DNA of 56,009 bases from Bradyrhizobium centrolobii. Its GTDB lineage: Bacteria; Pseudomonadota; Alphaproteobacteria; Rhizobiales; Xanthobacteraceae. Of this stretch, positions 23,113 through 31,471 are shown one piece after another (within the stretch, counting starts at the first letter, position 1; every line of letters begins with the position of its first letter). Under the pieces are notes generated by a model. That model was given only the letters and a program-made list of their open reading frames with translations. It ran no database searches and had not been told where the DNA came from. A program made the translations under genes and the position numbers. The stretch lies in contig NZ_LUUB01000092.1 of assembly GCF_001641635.1 (NCBI RefSeq), positions 1-56,009 on the forward strand, read 5' to 3'.

Positions 23113-24243
23113 ATGGATATCCAGTTCACGGAAGAGCAGGAATTGTTGCGATCCAGCGTCCAGCGGCTGCTGCGCAACCAGTATGACTTCGACGCGCGCC
23201 GCAAGATCGTCGCGAGCGAGGACGGCTTAAGCCGCAAGCAATGGGGAGCCTTTGCCGAGTTCGGCCTGCTCGCTGCGCCATTCTCCGAGGACGTCGGCGG
23301 TCTCGGCGGCGGGCCGCTGTCGACTATGATCATTATGCAGGAGTTCGGCCGCCACCTCGTGGTCGAGCCGTTCATGGAAACGGTCGTGCTTGCCGGCGGC
23401 TTGATCGCGCAGGCGGGATCCGACGCGCAGAAGAGGGGCTTTATCCCCGACATCATCGCGGGCACGAAGATCTGGGCGCTGGCCTGGGCCGAAAAGGGCT
23501 CGCGCTTCGATCTGGCGGCGGTGACGACCACCGCGCGCCGTGACGGCGGCGACTATGTTCTGAGTGGCGAGAAAGCAGCTGTGATCGCGGCCCCCTGGGC
23601 GGACTATCTCATAGTCTCAGCCCGGATCTCAAGTTCCCGCGATGATCGCGGTGGCGTCAGCCTGTTCGTGGTCGATCGCCGTGCGGCCAATCTGCATCTG
23701 CAAAGCTTCAAGACCATCGACGGGCGCCGCGCCGCTGAGGTCAGTTTGAACAATGCACGCGGTCAGCTGCTTGGCAGGGAAGGCGAGGGCGTCGCCGCGC
23801 TGGAAGCCTGCCGCGATCGGGCAATCGGCGCACTCTGTGCCGAAGCCGTGGGCGCGATCGGGGAGCTGAACTCGGCCACGCTGGACTATTCAAAGACGCG
23901 AAAGCAGTTCGGAACCACGATCGGCTCGTTTCAGGTGCTGCAGCACCGGATGGTCGACATGTTCATTGCGCATCAGGAGGCGCTCTCTCTGATGCAGCAT
24001 CTCAATCTCAGCATTAGCGCGGGCGAGGCCGGCGTCTCGCGGCTGGCGTCAGGCGCAAAATCGAAGATCGGTTATGCCGGCAAGTTCGTCGCCGACCAGG
24101 CCGTGCAGCTGCATGGCGGCATGGGCATGACAGACGAGCTCAACATCGGTCACTACTTCAAGCGCATTTCCTCCATCAACATCCAGTTCGGCGATCCCGC
24201 CTATCACTTGCTGCGCTACGCGCGGCTCGACACAGCGGCTTAA
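23113..24243 (+). CDS. Acyl-CoA dehydrogenase, smaller subunit type
   Basis: A 376-aa partner of the preceding gene. It has the ACAD N-terminal helices ('FTEEQELLRSSVQRLL'), 'FGLLAAPFSEDVGGLGGG', and the FAD-binding 'YSKTRKQFGTTIGSFQVLQH'. The ending 'QLHGGMGMTDELNIGHYFKR' is typical of the beta subunit of two-gene ACADs. AGAGGATCGG precedes ATG 23113. FAD ligands and catalytic residues are probably shared across the heteromer. Confidence 0.9.
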   Translation: MDIQFTEEQELLRSSVQRLLRNQYDFDARRKIVASEDGLSRKQWGAFAEFGLLAAPFSEDVGGLGGGPLSTMIIMQEFGRHLVVEPFMETVVLAGGLIAQAGSDAQKRGFIPDIIAGTKIWALAWAEKGSRFDLAAVTTTARRDGGDYVLSGEKAAVIAAPWADYLIVSARISSSRDDRGGVSLFVVDRRAANLHLQSFKTIDGRRAAEVSLNNARGQLLGREGEGVAALEACRDRAIGALCAEAVGAIGELNSATLDYSKTRKQFGTTIGSFQVLQHRMVDMFIAHQEALSLMQHLNLSISAGEAGVSRLASGAKSKIGYAGKFVADQAVQLHGGMGMTDELNIGHYFKRISSINIQFGDPAYHLLRYARLDTAA

Positions 24244-24257
24244 GCAGAGAGGCAAGC

Positions 24258-25445
24258 ATGACAACTGATGCAGTCATCATTTCCACCGCGCGCACCGGCG
24301 TCGGCAAGGCCTATCGCGGCGCTCTCAACAACACCGATGGACCGACCCTCGCGGGCCATGTGATGGCCGAGGCCGTGAAACGCGCCGGTATCGCGCCCGG
24401 CGAGGTCGAGGACGTGGTGATGGGCTGTGCCATGCAGCAGGGCACCATGGTAATGAACGTTGCCCGCAAGGGCGCGATCCGTGCCGGTCTCCCCGTCACG
24501 GTTGCCGGCACCACAATTGATCGCCAATGCGCCTCGGGCCTGCAGGCGATCGCGGTTGCGGCGCGCTCGGTGATGCTCGACGGCGTCGAGATCGCGATCG
24601 GCGGCGGCATCGAGTCGATTAGCCTGGTGCAGAACGATCACATGAACAAGTTCCACGCCGTCGACGAAGAGCTGATGGCGATGAAGCCGGAAATGTACAT
24701 GTCGATGCTGGAGACCGCGGAGGTCGTTGCCGAGCGCTACAAGATCGGCCGGGACAAGCAGGACGAATACAGCCTCGAATGCCAGCGCCGCGTCGGCGCC
24801 GCCCTGCAGGGCGGCCGGTTCAACGACGAGATCGTGCCGATCACGACCAAGATGGCCGTGCTCGACAAGGATACCAAGGAGATCAGCTATCAGCAGGTGA
24901 CGCTGGCCAAGGACGAAGGCCCGCGCCCCGATACGACCGCCGACGGTCTCGCCAAGATCAAGCCGGTGTTCGAGGGCAAGACGATCAGCGCCGGCAATGC
25001 CAGCCAGCTCTCGGACGGCGCCTCGGCCTGCGTGATCATGAGCGACAAGATCGCGGCCAAGAAGGGCCTGACGCCGCTCGGCATCTTCCGCGGCTTTGTC
25101 GCGGCCGGCGTCGAGCCGGACGAGATGGGCGTCGGCCCGGTCGCTGCGATCCCGCGGCTTCTGAAGCGCCACAATCTGAAGATCGACGACATCGATCTCT
25201 GGGAGCTCAACGAGGCCTATGCGGTGCAGGTGATCTATTGCCGCGACAAGCTCGGCATCGATCCGGACAAGCTCAACGTCAATGGCGGTTCGATCGCGAT
25301 CGGTCATCCCTACGGCATGACCGGTTCGCGGCTCACGGGGCACCTCCTGATCGAGGGCCGGAGGCGCAAGGCGAAATACGGCGTGGTGACCATGTGCATC
25401 GGCGGCGGCATGGGCGCGGCCGGCCTGTTTGAAATCGTCCACTGA
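24258..25445 (+). CDS. Thiolase (acetyl-CoA acetyltransferase family)
   Basis: A 395-aa thiolase that cleaves 3-ketoacyl-CoA with CoA. It has acyl-accepting Cys91 in 'IDRQCASGLQAIA', the catalytic His in 'GGSIAIGHPYGMTG', and the second Cys in 'VTMCIGGGMGAAGLFE'. AGAGGCAAGC precedes ATG 24258, 14 bases after the ACAD stop. It would complete a beta-oxidation-like route. No enoyl-CoA hydratase or standard 3-hydroxyacyl-CoA dehydrogenase is in the cluster, so those steps are supplied elsewhere or by the SDR proteins. Confidence 0.93.
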   Translation: MTTDAVIISTARTGVGKAYRGALNNTDGPTLAGHVMAEAVKRAGIAPGEVEDVVMGCAMQQGTMVMNVARKGAIRAGLPVTVAGTTIDRQCASGLQAIAVAARSVMLDGVEIAIGGGIESISLVQNDHMNKFHAVDEELMAMKPEMYMSMLETAEVVAERYKIGRDKQDEYSLECQRRVGAALQGGRFNDEIVPITTKMAVLDKDTKEISYQQVTLAKDEGPRPDTTADGLAKIKPVFEGKTISAGNASQLSDGASACVIMSDKIAAKKGLTPLGIFRGFVAAGVEPDEMGVGPVAAIPRLLKRHNLKIDDIDLWELNEAYAVQVIYCRDKLGIDPDKLNVNGGSIAIGHPYGMTGSRLTGHLLIEGRRRKAKYGVVTMCIGGGMGAAGLFEIVH

Positions 25446-25465
25446 TCCAAAGGCGGAGATCACAC

Positions 25466-26476
25466 GTGAAGACGGCAATCACTGAACTATTCGGCATCCA
25501 GCATCCGATCATCCAGGGTGGCATGCACTATGTCGGCTTTGCCGAGCTTGCCGCAGCAGTGTCCAATGCCGGCGGTCTCGGCATCATCACCGGCCTGACT
25601 CAGAAAACTCCGGAACTGCTGGCGAAGGAAATCGCGCGCTGCCGCGACATGACCGACAAGCCGTTCGGCGTGAACCTGACCTTCCTGCCGAGCTTTACCG
25701 CGCCACCCTATCCCGAATACATCGCCGCGATCGAAGAAGGCGGCGTGAAGGCGGTCGAGACCGCGGGCCGGAGCCCCGAGCAGTACATGCCGGCACTGAA
25801 GGCCGCCGGGATCAAGGTGATCCACAAATGCACCTCGGTGCGGCATTCGCTCAAGGCCGAGAAGATCGGCTGCGATGCGGTGAGCGTCGACGGCTTCGAG
25901 TGCGGCGGTCACCCCGGCGAGGACGATATCCCCAACATGATCCTGCTGCCGCGTGCGGCGGACGAATTGAAGATCCCATTCGTGGCTTCGGGCGGCATGG
26001 CGGATGCGCGGAGCCTCGTCGCGGCGCTGTCGATGGGCGCGGCCGGGATGAACATGGGCACCCGTTTCGTCGCCACCAAGGAAGCGCCGGTCCACGACAA
26101 CGTGAAGCAGGCATTGGTCAAGGCAACCGAGCTCGACACGGTGCTGGTCATGCGCGCGCTGCGCAACACCGAGCGTGTGCTCAAGAACAAGGGTGTCGAT
26201 CAGTTGCTCGAAGTCGAGCGCGAGAAGGGCGCAAGCCTGAAGATCGATGACATCCACGAACAGGTTGCCGGGGTCTATCCCAAGGTCATGGTGAACGGTG
26301 AAATGGACGCGGGCGCCTGGAGCTGCGGAATGGTGGTCGGCCTGATCAACGACATCCCGACGGTGAAGGAGCTGATCGACCGCATCATGACCGAGGCCGA
26401 GCAGATCATACGCCAGCGGCTGACCGGGTTCCTTGATGGGGACATTGACGACACCTCGGTGCGCGCCGTCGCATGA
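25466..26476 (+). CDS. Nitronate monooxygenase-like flavoprotein (2-nitropropane dioxygenase family)
   Basis: A 336-aa FMN-binding TIM barrel: 'HPIIQGGMHYVGFAELAAAVSNAGGLGIITG' N-terminally, 'DAVSVDGFECGGHPGEDD' in the middle with the GGHxG motif, and 'IPFVASGGMADARSLVAALSMGAAGMNMGTRF' for the FMN phosphate. In acyl-CoA gene clusters such proteins are often misnamed; they may act as enoyl reductases or oxidise enolates. The start is GTG 25466 with GGAG 8 nt upstream. Confidence 0.87.
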   Translation: MKTAITELFGIQHPIIQGGMHYVGFAELAAAVSNAGGLGIITGLTQKTPELLAKEIARCRDMTDKPFGVNLTFLPSFTAPPYPEYIAAIEEGGVKAVETAGRSPEQYMPALKAAGIKVIHKCTSVRHSLKAEKIGCDAVSVDGFECGGHPGEDDIPNMILLPRAADELKIPFVASGGMADARSLVAALSMGAAGMNMGTRFVATKEAPVHDNVKQALVKATELDTVLVMRALRNTERVLKNKGVDQLLEVEREKGASLKIDDIHEQVAGVYPKVMVNGEMDAGAWSCGMVVGLINDIPTVKELIDRIMTEAEQIIRQRLTGFLDGDIDDTSVRAVA

Positions 26477-26530
26477 GGGGCTCAGCGCCCCGCGGGAATG
26501 CCGAACAACAACATCGATGGGAGGGAAAGC

Positions 26531-27691
26531 ATGCTTATCGCGGGCAGTTATCAATACCCGACGATGGAATCGGTGATCTACGGCAAGCCTGCGGCCGAGG
26601 CGCTGCGCGAGGAAGCGGAGCGGCTTGGCGCAAAGCGCGTCTACCTGATCGTTAGCCGCACCATGAACAGCAAGACCGATGAGATCGAAAAGATCCGCAA
26701 AGGCCTGGGAGAGCGCCACGCGGAGACTTTCGACGGAGTCCCACAGCACACGACGCGCGAAGCGGTGGTGTTGATTGCCAAGCGGGCGAAGGAGGCGAAG
26801 GCCGACTTGGTCGTTGCGATCGGCGGGGGCTCGGTGGTCGACGCGGCGAAGATCGTGTTGATGTGCATGGAGCACGAGATTTTCGAGCAGAACGGGCTTG
26901 ACGGCTTCGAGACAACGCCGGAGCGCCGCTTTGGACAGTTCCGCACCCCCAAGGTGCGTATGATCGCCATCCCGAGCACGCTGTCCGGTGGCGAATACAA
27001 TTCCGGCGCGCTGGTCACCGATACCCGCCGCAAGCTGAAGCAGATATTCAACCACCCCATGATGATGCCGCGCAGCATCATCCTCGACCCCGCTATGACC
27101 AAAAATACGCCGGAGAAACTCTGGCTCGGCTCCGGCACACGGGCCATGGATCACGGGATCGAGGCGATCTGTTCCAGCCGTCCGAACGTGCTCGTCGACG
27201 CCGTGTGTCAACAGGGACTGCGCTACCTGCATGATGGTCTTCGGCGCACCAGGAGCAATCCGGACGACGAAGCGGCACGACTGAACTGTCAATTGGGCTC
27301 GTGGCTGTCGGCCTTCGGATTGCAGGCGAGGGTGCCGATGGGCGCGAGCCACGCCATCGGGCATGTGCTCGGGGGCACCTGCGACGTGCCGCACTATTTC
27401 TGCACCGCCGTGATGATGCCGAGCGTATTGCGTTACAACCGCCCCGCCACGGAAGCCGCTCAGACGGCGGTTGCCGCGGCGCTCGGTGCGCCGGGGCGCG
27501 ATGCCGGCGAGGCTTTCGCAGAATTTGTCGCGGAGCTCGGCCTTCCCCGGACGCTCGCCGAGGTCGGCGTTGCCGAGGACCGTTTCGAATTGATCGGAAA
27601 GAACGCAATGCTTTCAATCTTTGCGCGGGCGAATCCGCAGCCGATCCGCGAGCCCGGCGACATCGTCAAGATACTTAGGTTTGCCGCCTGA
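26531..27691 (+). CDS. Iron-containing alcohol dehydrogenase family protein
   Basis: A 386-aa group III dehydrogenase. The NAD(P) motif 'VVAIGGGSVVDAAKIV' is near residue 95. Metal ligands are expected in 'GTRAMDHGIEAI' and 'MGASHAIGHVLGG' (His residues kept). Relatives include maleylacetate reductase and simple alcohol dehydrogenases. The former would suit an aromatic pathway, but no ring-cleavage dioxygenase is nearby. ATG 26531 preceded by GGGAGGG is chosen over an earlier in-frame ATG at 26498. Confidence 0.87.
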   Translation: MLIAGSYQYPTMESVIYGKPAAEALREEAERLGAKRVYLIVSRTMNSKTDEIEKIRKGLGERHAETFDGVPQHTTREAVVLIAKRAKEAKADLVVAIGGGSVVDAAKIVLMCMEHEIFEQNGLDGFETTPERRFGQFRTPKVRMIAIPSTLSGGEYNSGALVTDTRRKLKQIFNHPMMMPRSIILDPAMTKNTPEKLWLGSGTRAMDHGIEAICSSRPNVLVDAVCQQGLRYLHDGLRRTRSNPDDEAARLNCQLGSWLSAFGLQARVPMGASHAIGHVLGGTCDVPHYFCTAVMMPSVLRYNRPATEAAQTAVAAALGAPGRDAGEAFAEFVAELGLPRTLAEVGVAEDRFELIGKNAMLSIFARANPQPIREPGDIVKILRFAA

Positions 27692-27757
27692 CTTGGTTGG
27701 AGAATAAGCCTCGGGCTTTGCTGTCGGCAAAGCGCGCAAACAATGGAGGAATGCACG

Positions 27758-28957
27758 ATGTTTTGGGGCATCCGACTGGCCTGCGTACTCCTGATTGCAA
27801 TGTCGGTTCCTTGCTGGGCGGGCGACACGCCCGGCGTCACGGCGACGGAAATCAAGATCGGTGGCATATTTCCGTTGAGTGGACCGGCTTCCTCGATCGG
27901 CCAGGTCGGGCAGGGCGTGCGCGCCTATGTGCAATCGATCAACGACCGCGGAGGAATCAACGGACGCAAGATCGAATATGTCATGCTCGATGATGCTTAT
28001 AGCCCGCCCAAGGCATTCGAGCACGCGCGCAGGCTGGTGGAGAGCGACGAAGTCGCCTTCATATTCAGCCAGCTCGGCACGGCGGGCAATTCCGCCGTGG
28101 CAAAATACCTTGCGGCGAAACGTGTGCCGACGATCGCGATCGTGACCGGCGCGAGCAAATTTACAAGCGTCAAGGACTATCCGCTGACGACCACCGGACT
28201 TGTCAGCTATGACACTGAGGGGAAAATTTACGCAAAATATCTGCTACGTGCTTTGCCCACGGCGAAATACGCGATTCTGTTCCAGAACGACGATCTTGGT
28301 CGTGACTACGTGAACGCCTTCAAGACCGTGCTGGGCGCTGATTTCGACAAGCGCGTGGTGACCGCCAGTTACGAGGTGACGGAGCCGACGGTCGACTCGC
28401 AGGTGGTCACGCTCAAGAGCTCAGGCGCGCAAGCGCTGTTCATCGCAGGTACGCCGAAATTTGCCGCGCAGGCCATCCGTCGTGCGGCGGAGAGCGGTTG
28501 GAAACCAGTGATCTTGATCAACTTCCCTTCATCAACGATCGCGGGCACGCTGAAGCCGGCGGGATTGGAGAACGCGGTCGGCGTGATCGTCGGTACCCCG
28601 AACAAGGACCCAAGCGATCAGAAATGGGCGGATGACGAGGGAGTGAAGGTCTATCGCATCTTCTTCGAACGATACCTGGCCGGCTCCGATATCACCAATA
28701 CCAGCTATATGACCGGATACCAGCAGGGAATGGTGCTGGAGCAAATCCTCAAACAATGCGGCGACGACCTTTCGCGTGAAAACATCATCAGGCAAGCCAA
28801 GTCGCTTAAGAACCTCGTGCTGCCGACAGCGCTGCCTGGTGTTCGGATCAACACCAGCGACAGCAACAACATGATCTGGACGCAACTGCAGCTTCAGCGA
28901 TGGACGCGCACGGGCTGGGAGCAGTTCGGTGAAGTTCTCGATGGTAGCGCGGAGTAG
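27758..28957 (+). CDS. Branched-chain-amino-acid-type ABC binding protein (orphan)
   Basis: A 399-aa periplasmic protein of the LivJ-like type-I binding fold. It has a signal peptide 'FWGIRLACVLLIAMSVPCWA', then 'TEIKIGGIFPLSGPASSIGQ' and 'GINGRKIEYVMLDDAYSPPK'. In soil alphaproteobacteria this family captures aromatic acids as often as amino acids, which would fit the catabolic operon. No Liv permease or ATPase genes accompany it. ATG 27758 follows GGAGGA by 7 nt and is preferred over ATG 27743. Confidence 0.9.
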   Translation: MFWGIRLACVLLIAMSVPCWAGDTPGVTATEIKIGGIFPLSGPASSIGQVGQGVRAYVQSINDRGGINGRKIEYVMLDDAYSPPKAFEHARRLVESDEVAFIFSQLGTAGNSAVAKYLAAKRVPTIAIVTGASKFTSVKDYPLTTTGLVSYDTEGKIYAKYLLRALPTAKYAILFQNDDLGRDYVNAFKTVLGADFDKRVVTASYEVTEPTVDSQVVTLKSSGAQALFIAGTPKFAAQAIRRAAESGWKPVILINFPSSTIAGTLKPAGLENAVGVIVGTPNKDPSDQKWADDEGVKVYRIFFERYLAGSDITNTSYMTGYQQGMVLEQILKQCGDDLSRENIIRQAKSLKNLVLPTALPGVRINTSDSNNMIWTQLQLQRWTRTGWEQFGEVLDGSAE

Positions 28958-29037
28958 GATGTCCGTCGCCTTGACACCTTAAAGCGGAGACTTGAGCGTC
29001 CGCCTGTCGGCGCAAGGTTCATCAGGAGCAATCCACG

Positions 29038-29844
29038 ATGGCTGACTTGCGAATATTTTCTTATCTGCCGAACCCGCGTGTCTCGAAGGCGACTATCGCT
29101 GCCAGGTTCTGTGCCGTGGACGTCGAGATCAGAGGAGCATCTGGCAAGGAGTTGAGGGACTGGCTGTGGGACTACGATGCGCGTCCCTTGGCCGAGCACG
29201 AACGTCAATCGCTGTCATCCCTTGCACGCACGGGGCGGATTGGGCTGACCGGTGCGCAGCTCTTCAAGACCAATGCCTTCCTTGAAGCGCAACCATTCGG
29301 CAATGTGCCTGCCGCTTTCGGGCCCAATGGAAAGATCGGCATCTTCGAGTCGAACAGCATCATGCGGGCGGTGGCGCGCTTGGGCGAAGCGACATTCCCG
29401 CTTTACGGCCATGATGCCTATGAAGCCTCCAGGATCGACAGCTTTCTGGATGTCAGCCTCGTCTTCGCCAGGGATGCGCAGACCTATCTCCTCGCGCTGT
29501 CGGGTGGGACGGTCAATGCGACGATTCACGCCCGTGCCAAAGAGGCCTTCGCGATCTATGCCTCGGGGCTTGAGCAGGCGTTGTCTCCGCGACGGGAAAC
29601 GCTAGTGGGAAATGGCATCACGCTGGCGGACATCTGCTTTGCTGCCGAGCTTGCGTTGTTCATGAACGAGCACGCGCGGGCCGAGCAGTTGAGCGAGCAC
29701 GGGCTCGACAGAATCCTGTATCCGGAAGTCCAAAGCGACTACCCGCTGGTGTTCGCGCACTTCGCCCGGCTGGTCGATCACGAGCACTTCAGGCCGGACC
29801 TCAAGCCATATGTCGAAAAATTGCTGTCAAAGGCGGCGGCCTGA
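29038..29844 (+). CDS. Glutathione S-transferase family protein
   Basis: A 268-aa GST-like protein with a thioredoxin-fold N-terminal domain ('LRIFSYLPNPRVSKATIAARF', 'NAFLEAQPFGNVPAAFGPNG', 'IFESNSIMRAVARLG', with the Glu-Ser glutathione-binding pair). The helical C-terminal domain is 'GNGITLADICFAAELALFM', the conserved N-capping/Asp motif. A longer loop between strand 2 and helix 2 than usual resembles the GST domain of eEF1B-gamma. With the kappa-type protein at 18851 this gives two GST-fold enzymes in one operon, pointing to a reactive or aromatic intermediate. GGAG lies upstream of ATG 29038. Confidence 0.85.
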   Translation: MADLRIFSYLPNPRVSKATIAARFCAVDVEIRGASGKELRDWLWDYDARPLAEHERQSLSSLARTGRIGLTGAQLFKTNAFLEAQPFGNVPAAFGPNGKIGIFESNSIMRAVARLGEATFPLYGHDAYEASRIDSFLDVSLVFARDAQTYLLALSGGTVNATIHARAKEAFAIYASGLEQALSPRRETLVGNGITLADICFAAELALFMNEHARAEQLSEHGLDRILYPEVQSDYPLVFAHFARLVDHEHFRPDLKPYVEKLLSKAAA

Positions 29845-29883
29845 ACATGAGGGCTGTCCGCTCCAACCAGGAGGTTTGATCGC

Positions 29884-30585
29884 ATGACCGTGCCCGTTTG
29901 CCTGATAACCGGCGTTGGACCTGGCACGGGTTCGGCGCTCGCGAGGAAATTTGCTGATGGCGGCTACCGCGTGGCCCTTCTCGCCAGGAACGAGGAGCGT
30001 CTTGCCGCGCTCGAGAAGGAACTGCCGAACGCGAGGGGCTATCGATGCGATGTGTCGGATCCGGCGCAGGTCGAAGCGGTAGCGACCTCCGTGGAACGCG
30101 ATCTCGGCCAACCCGGCGTGGTCATTCACAATGCGGTTGGCGGAGCATTCGGCACGTTCCGGGAGATCGATCCGCAGGTCCTCAGCCGCAACTTCCAGGT
30201 CAACACGATGGGGCTGCTGTACCTGGCGAGGCGCTTTACGCCGGCGATGGTCAGCTCCGGTAAAGGCGCCATTGTCGCCACTGGGAATACGTCGGCGCTC
30301 AGGGGCAAGCCCGGTTTCGCCGGCTTTGCGCCGACCAAAGCGGCGCAGCGGATTCTGGCCGAAGCGATCGCGCGCGAGCTCGGGCCGCAAGGCGTGCACG
30401 TCGCCTATGTCGTGGTTGATGCGGTGATTGACCTGGAATGGACGAGGAAACGCTACCCGGAGCGCCCGGACGACTTCTTCATCACGCCGCAAGCGATTGC
30501 AGAGGAGATCTGGCATGTCGTTCACCAGGATCGCAGCGCGTGGTCATTCAATGTCGAGCTGCGGCCCTTCGGAGAAAATTGGTAA
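29884..30585 (+). CDS. Atypical SDR-family protein, paralogue of 21159-21896
   Basis: A 233-aa SDR. The cofactor loop is 'LITGVGPGTGSALARKF'. The catalytic region 'GFAGFAPTKAAQRILAEAIA' has Phe where classical SDRs have Tyr, with Lys four residues on. The tail 'NVELRPFGENW' matches that of the first paralogue. AGGAGG lies upstream of ATG 29884. As the last gene of the operon, and with its sibling, it may supply the missing hydroxyacyl step, but loss of the Tyr makes standard dehydrogenation uncertain. Confidence 0.82.
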   Translation: MTVPVCLITGVGPGTGSALARKFADGGYRVALLARNEERLAALEKELPNARGYRCDVSDPAQVEAVATSVERDLGQPGVVIHNAVGGAFGTFREIDPQVLSRNFQVNTMGLLYLARRFTPAMVSSGKGAIVATGNTSALRGKPGFAGFAPTKAAQRILAEAIARELGPQGVHVAYVVVDAVIDLEWTRKRYPERPDDFFITPQAIAEEIWHVVHQDRSAWSFNVELRPFGENW

Positions 30586-31060
30586 TCGCGGGGTATGACG
30601 TGGTCGGAGCTGGTCGGATCCGTGAAATTCGTGGTCGTATGCGACAGGGCGCCTCGAATATCTTTGAGGATGCTCTCGAGGAATTCGCCGACCGTGGTGT
30701 CCTCCAAGGGCATCATCGGTGATCTGCCTTCGGAGCTCGGGAGACAGCTGTCTGGATGTTAGCTCGTCGTGCTCGCCGAGCGAGGCCCGTCATTCCGACA
30801 AAGAGAAAAGTGATCGCCGCGTCAATGCAGGTTTATCGACCCATTTGTCGGAATAGCCGCTGACTTTTCTAGCACATCATACGCCCTTAATCGGCAGGTC
30901 TTCGGCTTTTCCTCAGTCGAGCAGGTCCAGGCTGACCACCGATTGACCACCGAAACGCCGTGAACAAACGGCGATAGACGTGGGCGATAGACGTGGGCGA
31001 TAGACGTGGTCAATAGCGAGCTAGTTTCATTGTTTTTGTTGACCTTTTCGTTCCCTACTT
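30586..31060. other. Right end of island B, no confident gene
   Basis: About 475 bases. A leftward frame (30716-30522, starting 'MMPLEDTTVGEFLESILKDI') overlaps the SDR end and may be a remnant, but nothing supports it. The 12-mer ACCACCGAAACG at 30948-30959 also occurs at 10818-10829 in the integrase 3' end, hinting at a second decayed integrase end near this att copy. Confidence 0.4.
30971..31009 (+). repeat. 13-bp tandem repeat, three perfect copies
   Basis: GCGATAGACGTGG is repeated three times without a break or mismatch, ending 51 bases before att copy 3. The array is too short and lacks spacers for CRISPR. It could be a recombinase accessory site or simple slippage. Confidence 0.85.
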
Positions 31061-31104
31061 GCGTTCGGGACGCAGGGGTCGGCAGGTTCGAATCCTGCCA
31101 CTCC
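31061..31104 (+). repeat. tRNA-Pro 3'-half copy 3 (att site)
   Basis: Matches tRNA-Pro from the anticodon stem to CACTCC with one inserted G before the T-stem. The last five bases (GACCA) are absent. It forms the right border of island B. Confidence 0.8.
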
Positions 31105-31120
31105 AATCACCAACTCTCAT

Positions 31121-31345
31121 TTACTTCCGCAGCAGTTCGCTCAGCGCCGCCGTCGCCTCGGCGCAGCGGATATCGTCGATCTCACGCGATAGGTTGAGCG
31201 CGCTCGATTTGAGCTCCTCGATTTTCCAGCTCTCGGGGTGCTGACTCTCGAGTTCATTGAGACGCTTGTTCAGATCGTCCATTCTGGATTGCAGCTGTCC
31301 AATCTTGCCAGATCCATTCACTTTCCAGATTCGTTGCGCACGCAT
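31121..31345 (-). CDS. Small coiled-coil protein
   Basis: A 74-aa protein beginning 'MRAQRIWKVNGSGKIGQ', with heptad-like leucines through 'LQSRMDDLNKRLNELE' and 'IEELKSSALNLSREIDDI'. No function can be assigned. GGGGAA lies upstream of ATG 31345. It resembles in style the small coiled-coil proteins at 51323 and 51617. It sits just outside the island border. Confidence 0.55.
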   Translation of the reverse strand: MRAQRIWKVNGSGKIGQLQSRMDDLNKRLNELESQHPESWKIEELKSSALNLSREIDDIRCAEATAALSELLRK

Positions 31346-31471
31346 GAAGATTCCCCGCTTGTCTCACAGCGTTGTGAGCGGGGTTCATGGCTGGAATGGG
31401 AATTTCTTTTGTTCAGTGTTTGTTTGACGGGAACCGTTGCAGTTTAGCAACGATTATTCGCGTCAAAATCC

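Larger units (their letters stand above)
10772..31104. mobile_element. Genomic island B (tRNA-Pro), catabolic cargo
   Basis: About 20 kb between att copies 2 and 3. It opens with the 3' end of a tyrosine recombinase gene and contains two cargo blocks: a sugar/polyol operon (11036-17825) and an acyl-CoA catabolic operon with its regulator (18141-30585). The first block is separately bracketed by a 23-bp repeat of another tRNA 3' end, so the island is composite. Reading it as a single unit rests only on the flanking att copies. Confidence 0.6.

Noticed and set aside
25487..27394. 635-codon leftward open frame opposite the nitronate monooxygenase and Fe-ADH genes
   Set aside because: It arises from high third-position GC on the opposite strand, spans two well-supported genes, is His/Arg/Gln-rich without domains and has no ribosome site.
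30522..30716. 64-codon leftward frame at the end of the second atypical SDR
   Set aside because: Overlaps the SDR coding end, no recognisable family and no good ribosome site; kept only as a note in the spacer entry.
30971..31009. Possible CRISPR array
   Set aside because: Three abutting 13-mers without spacers and without cas genes.
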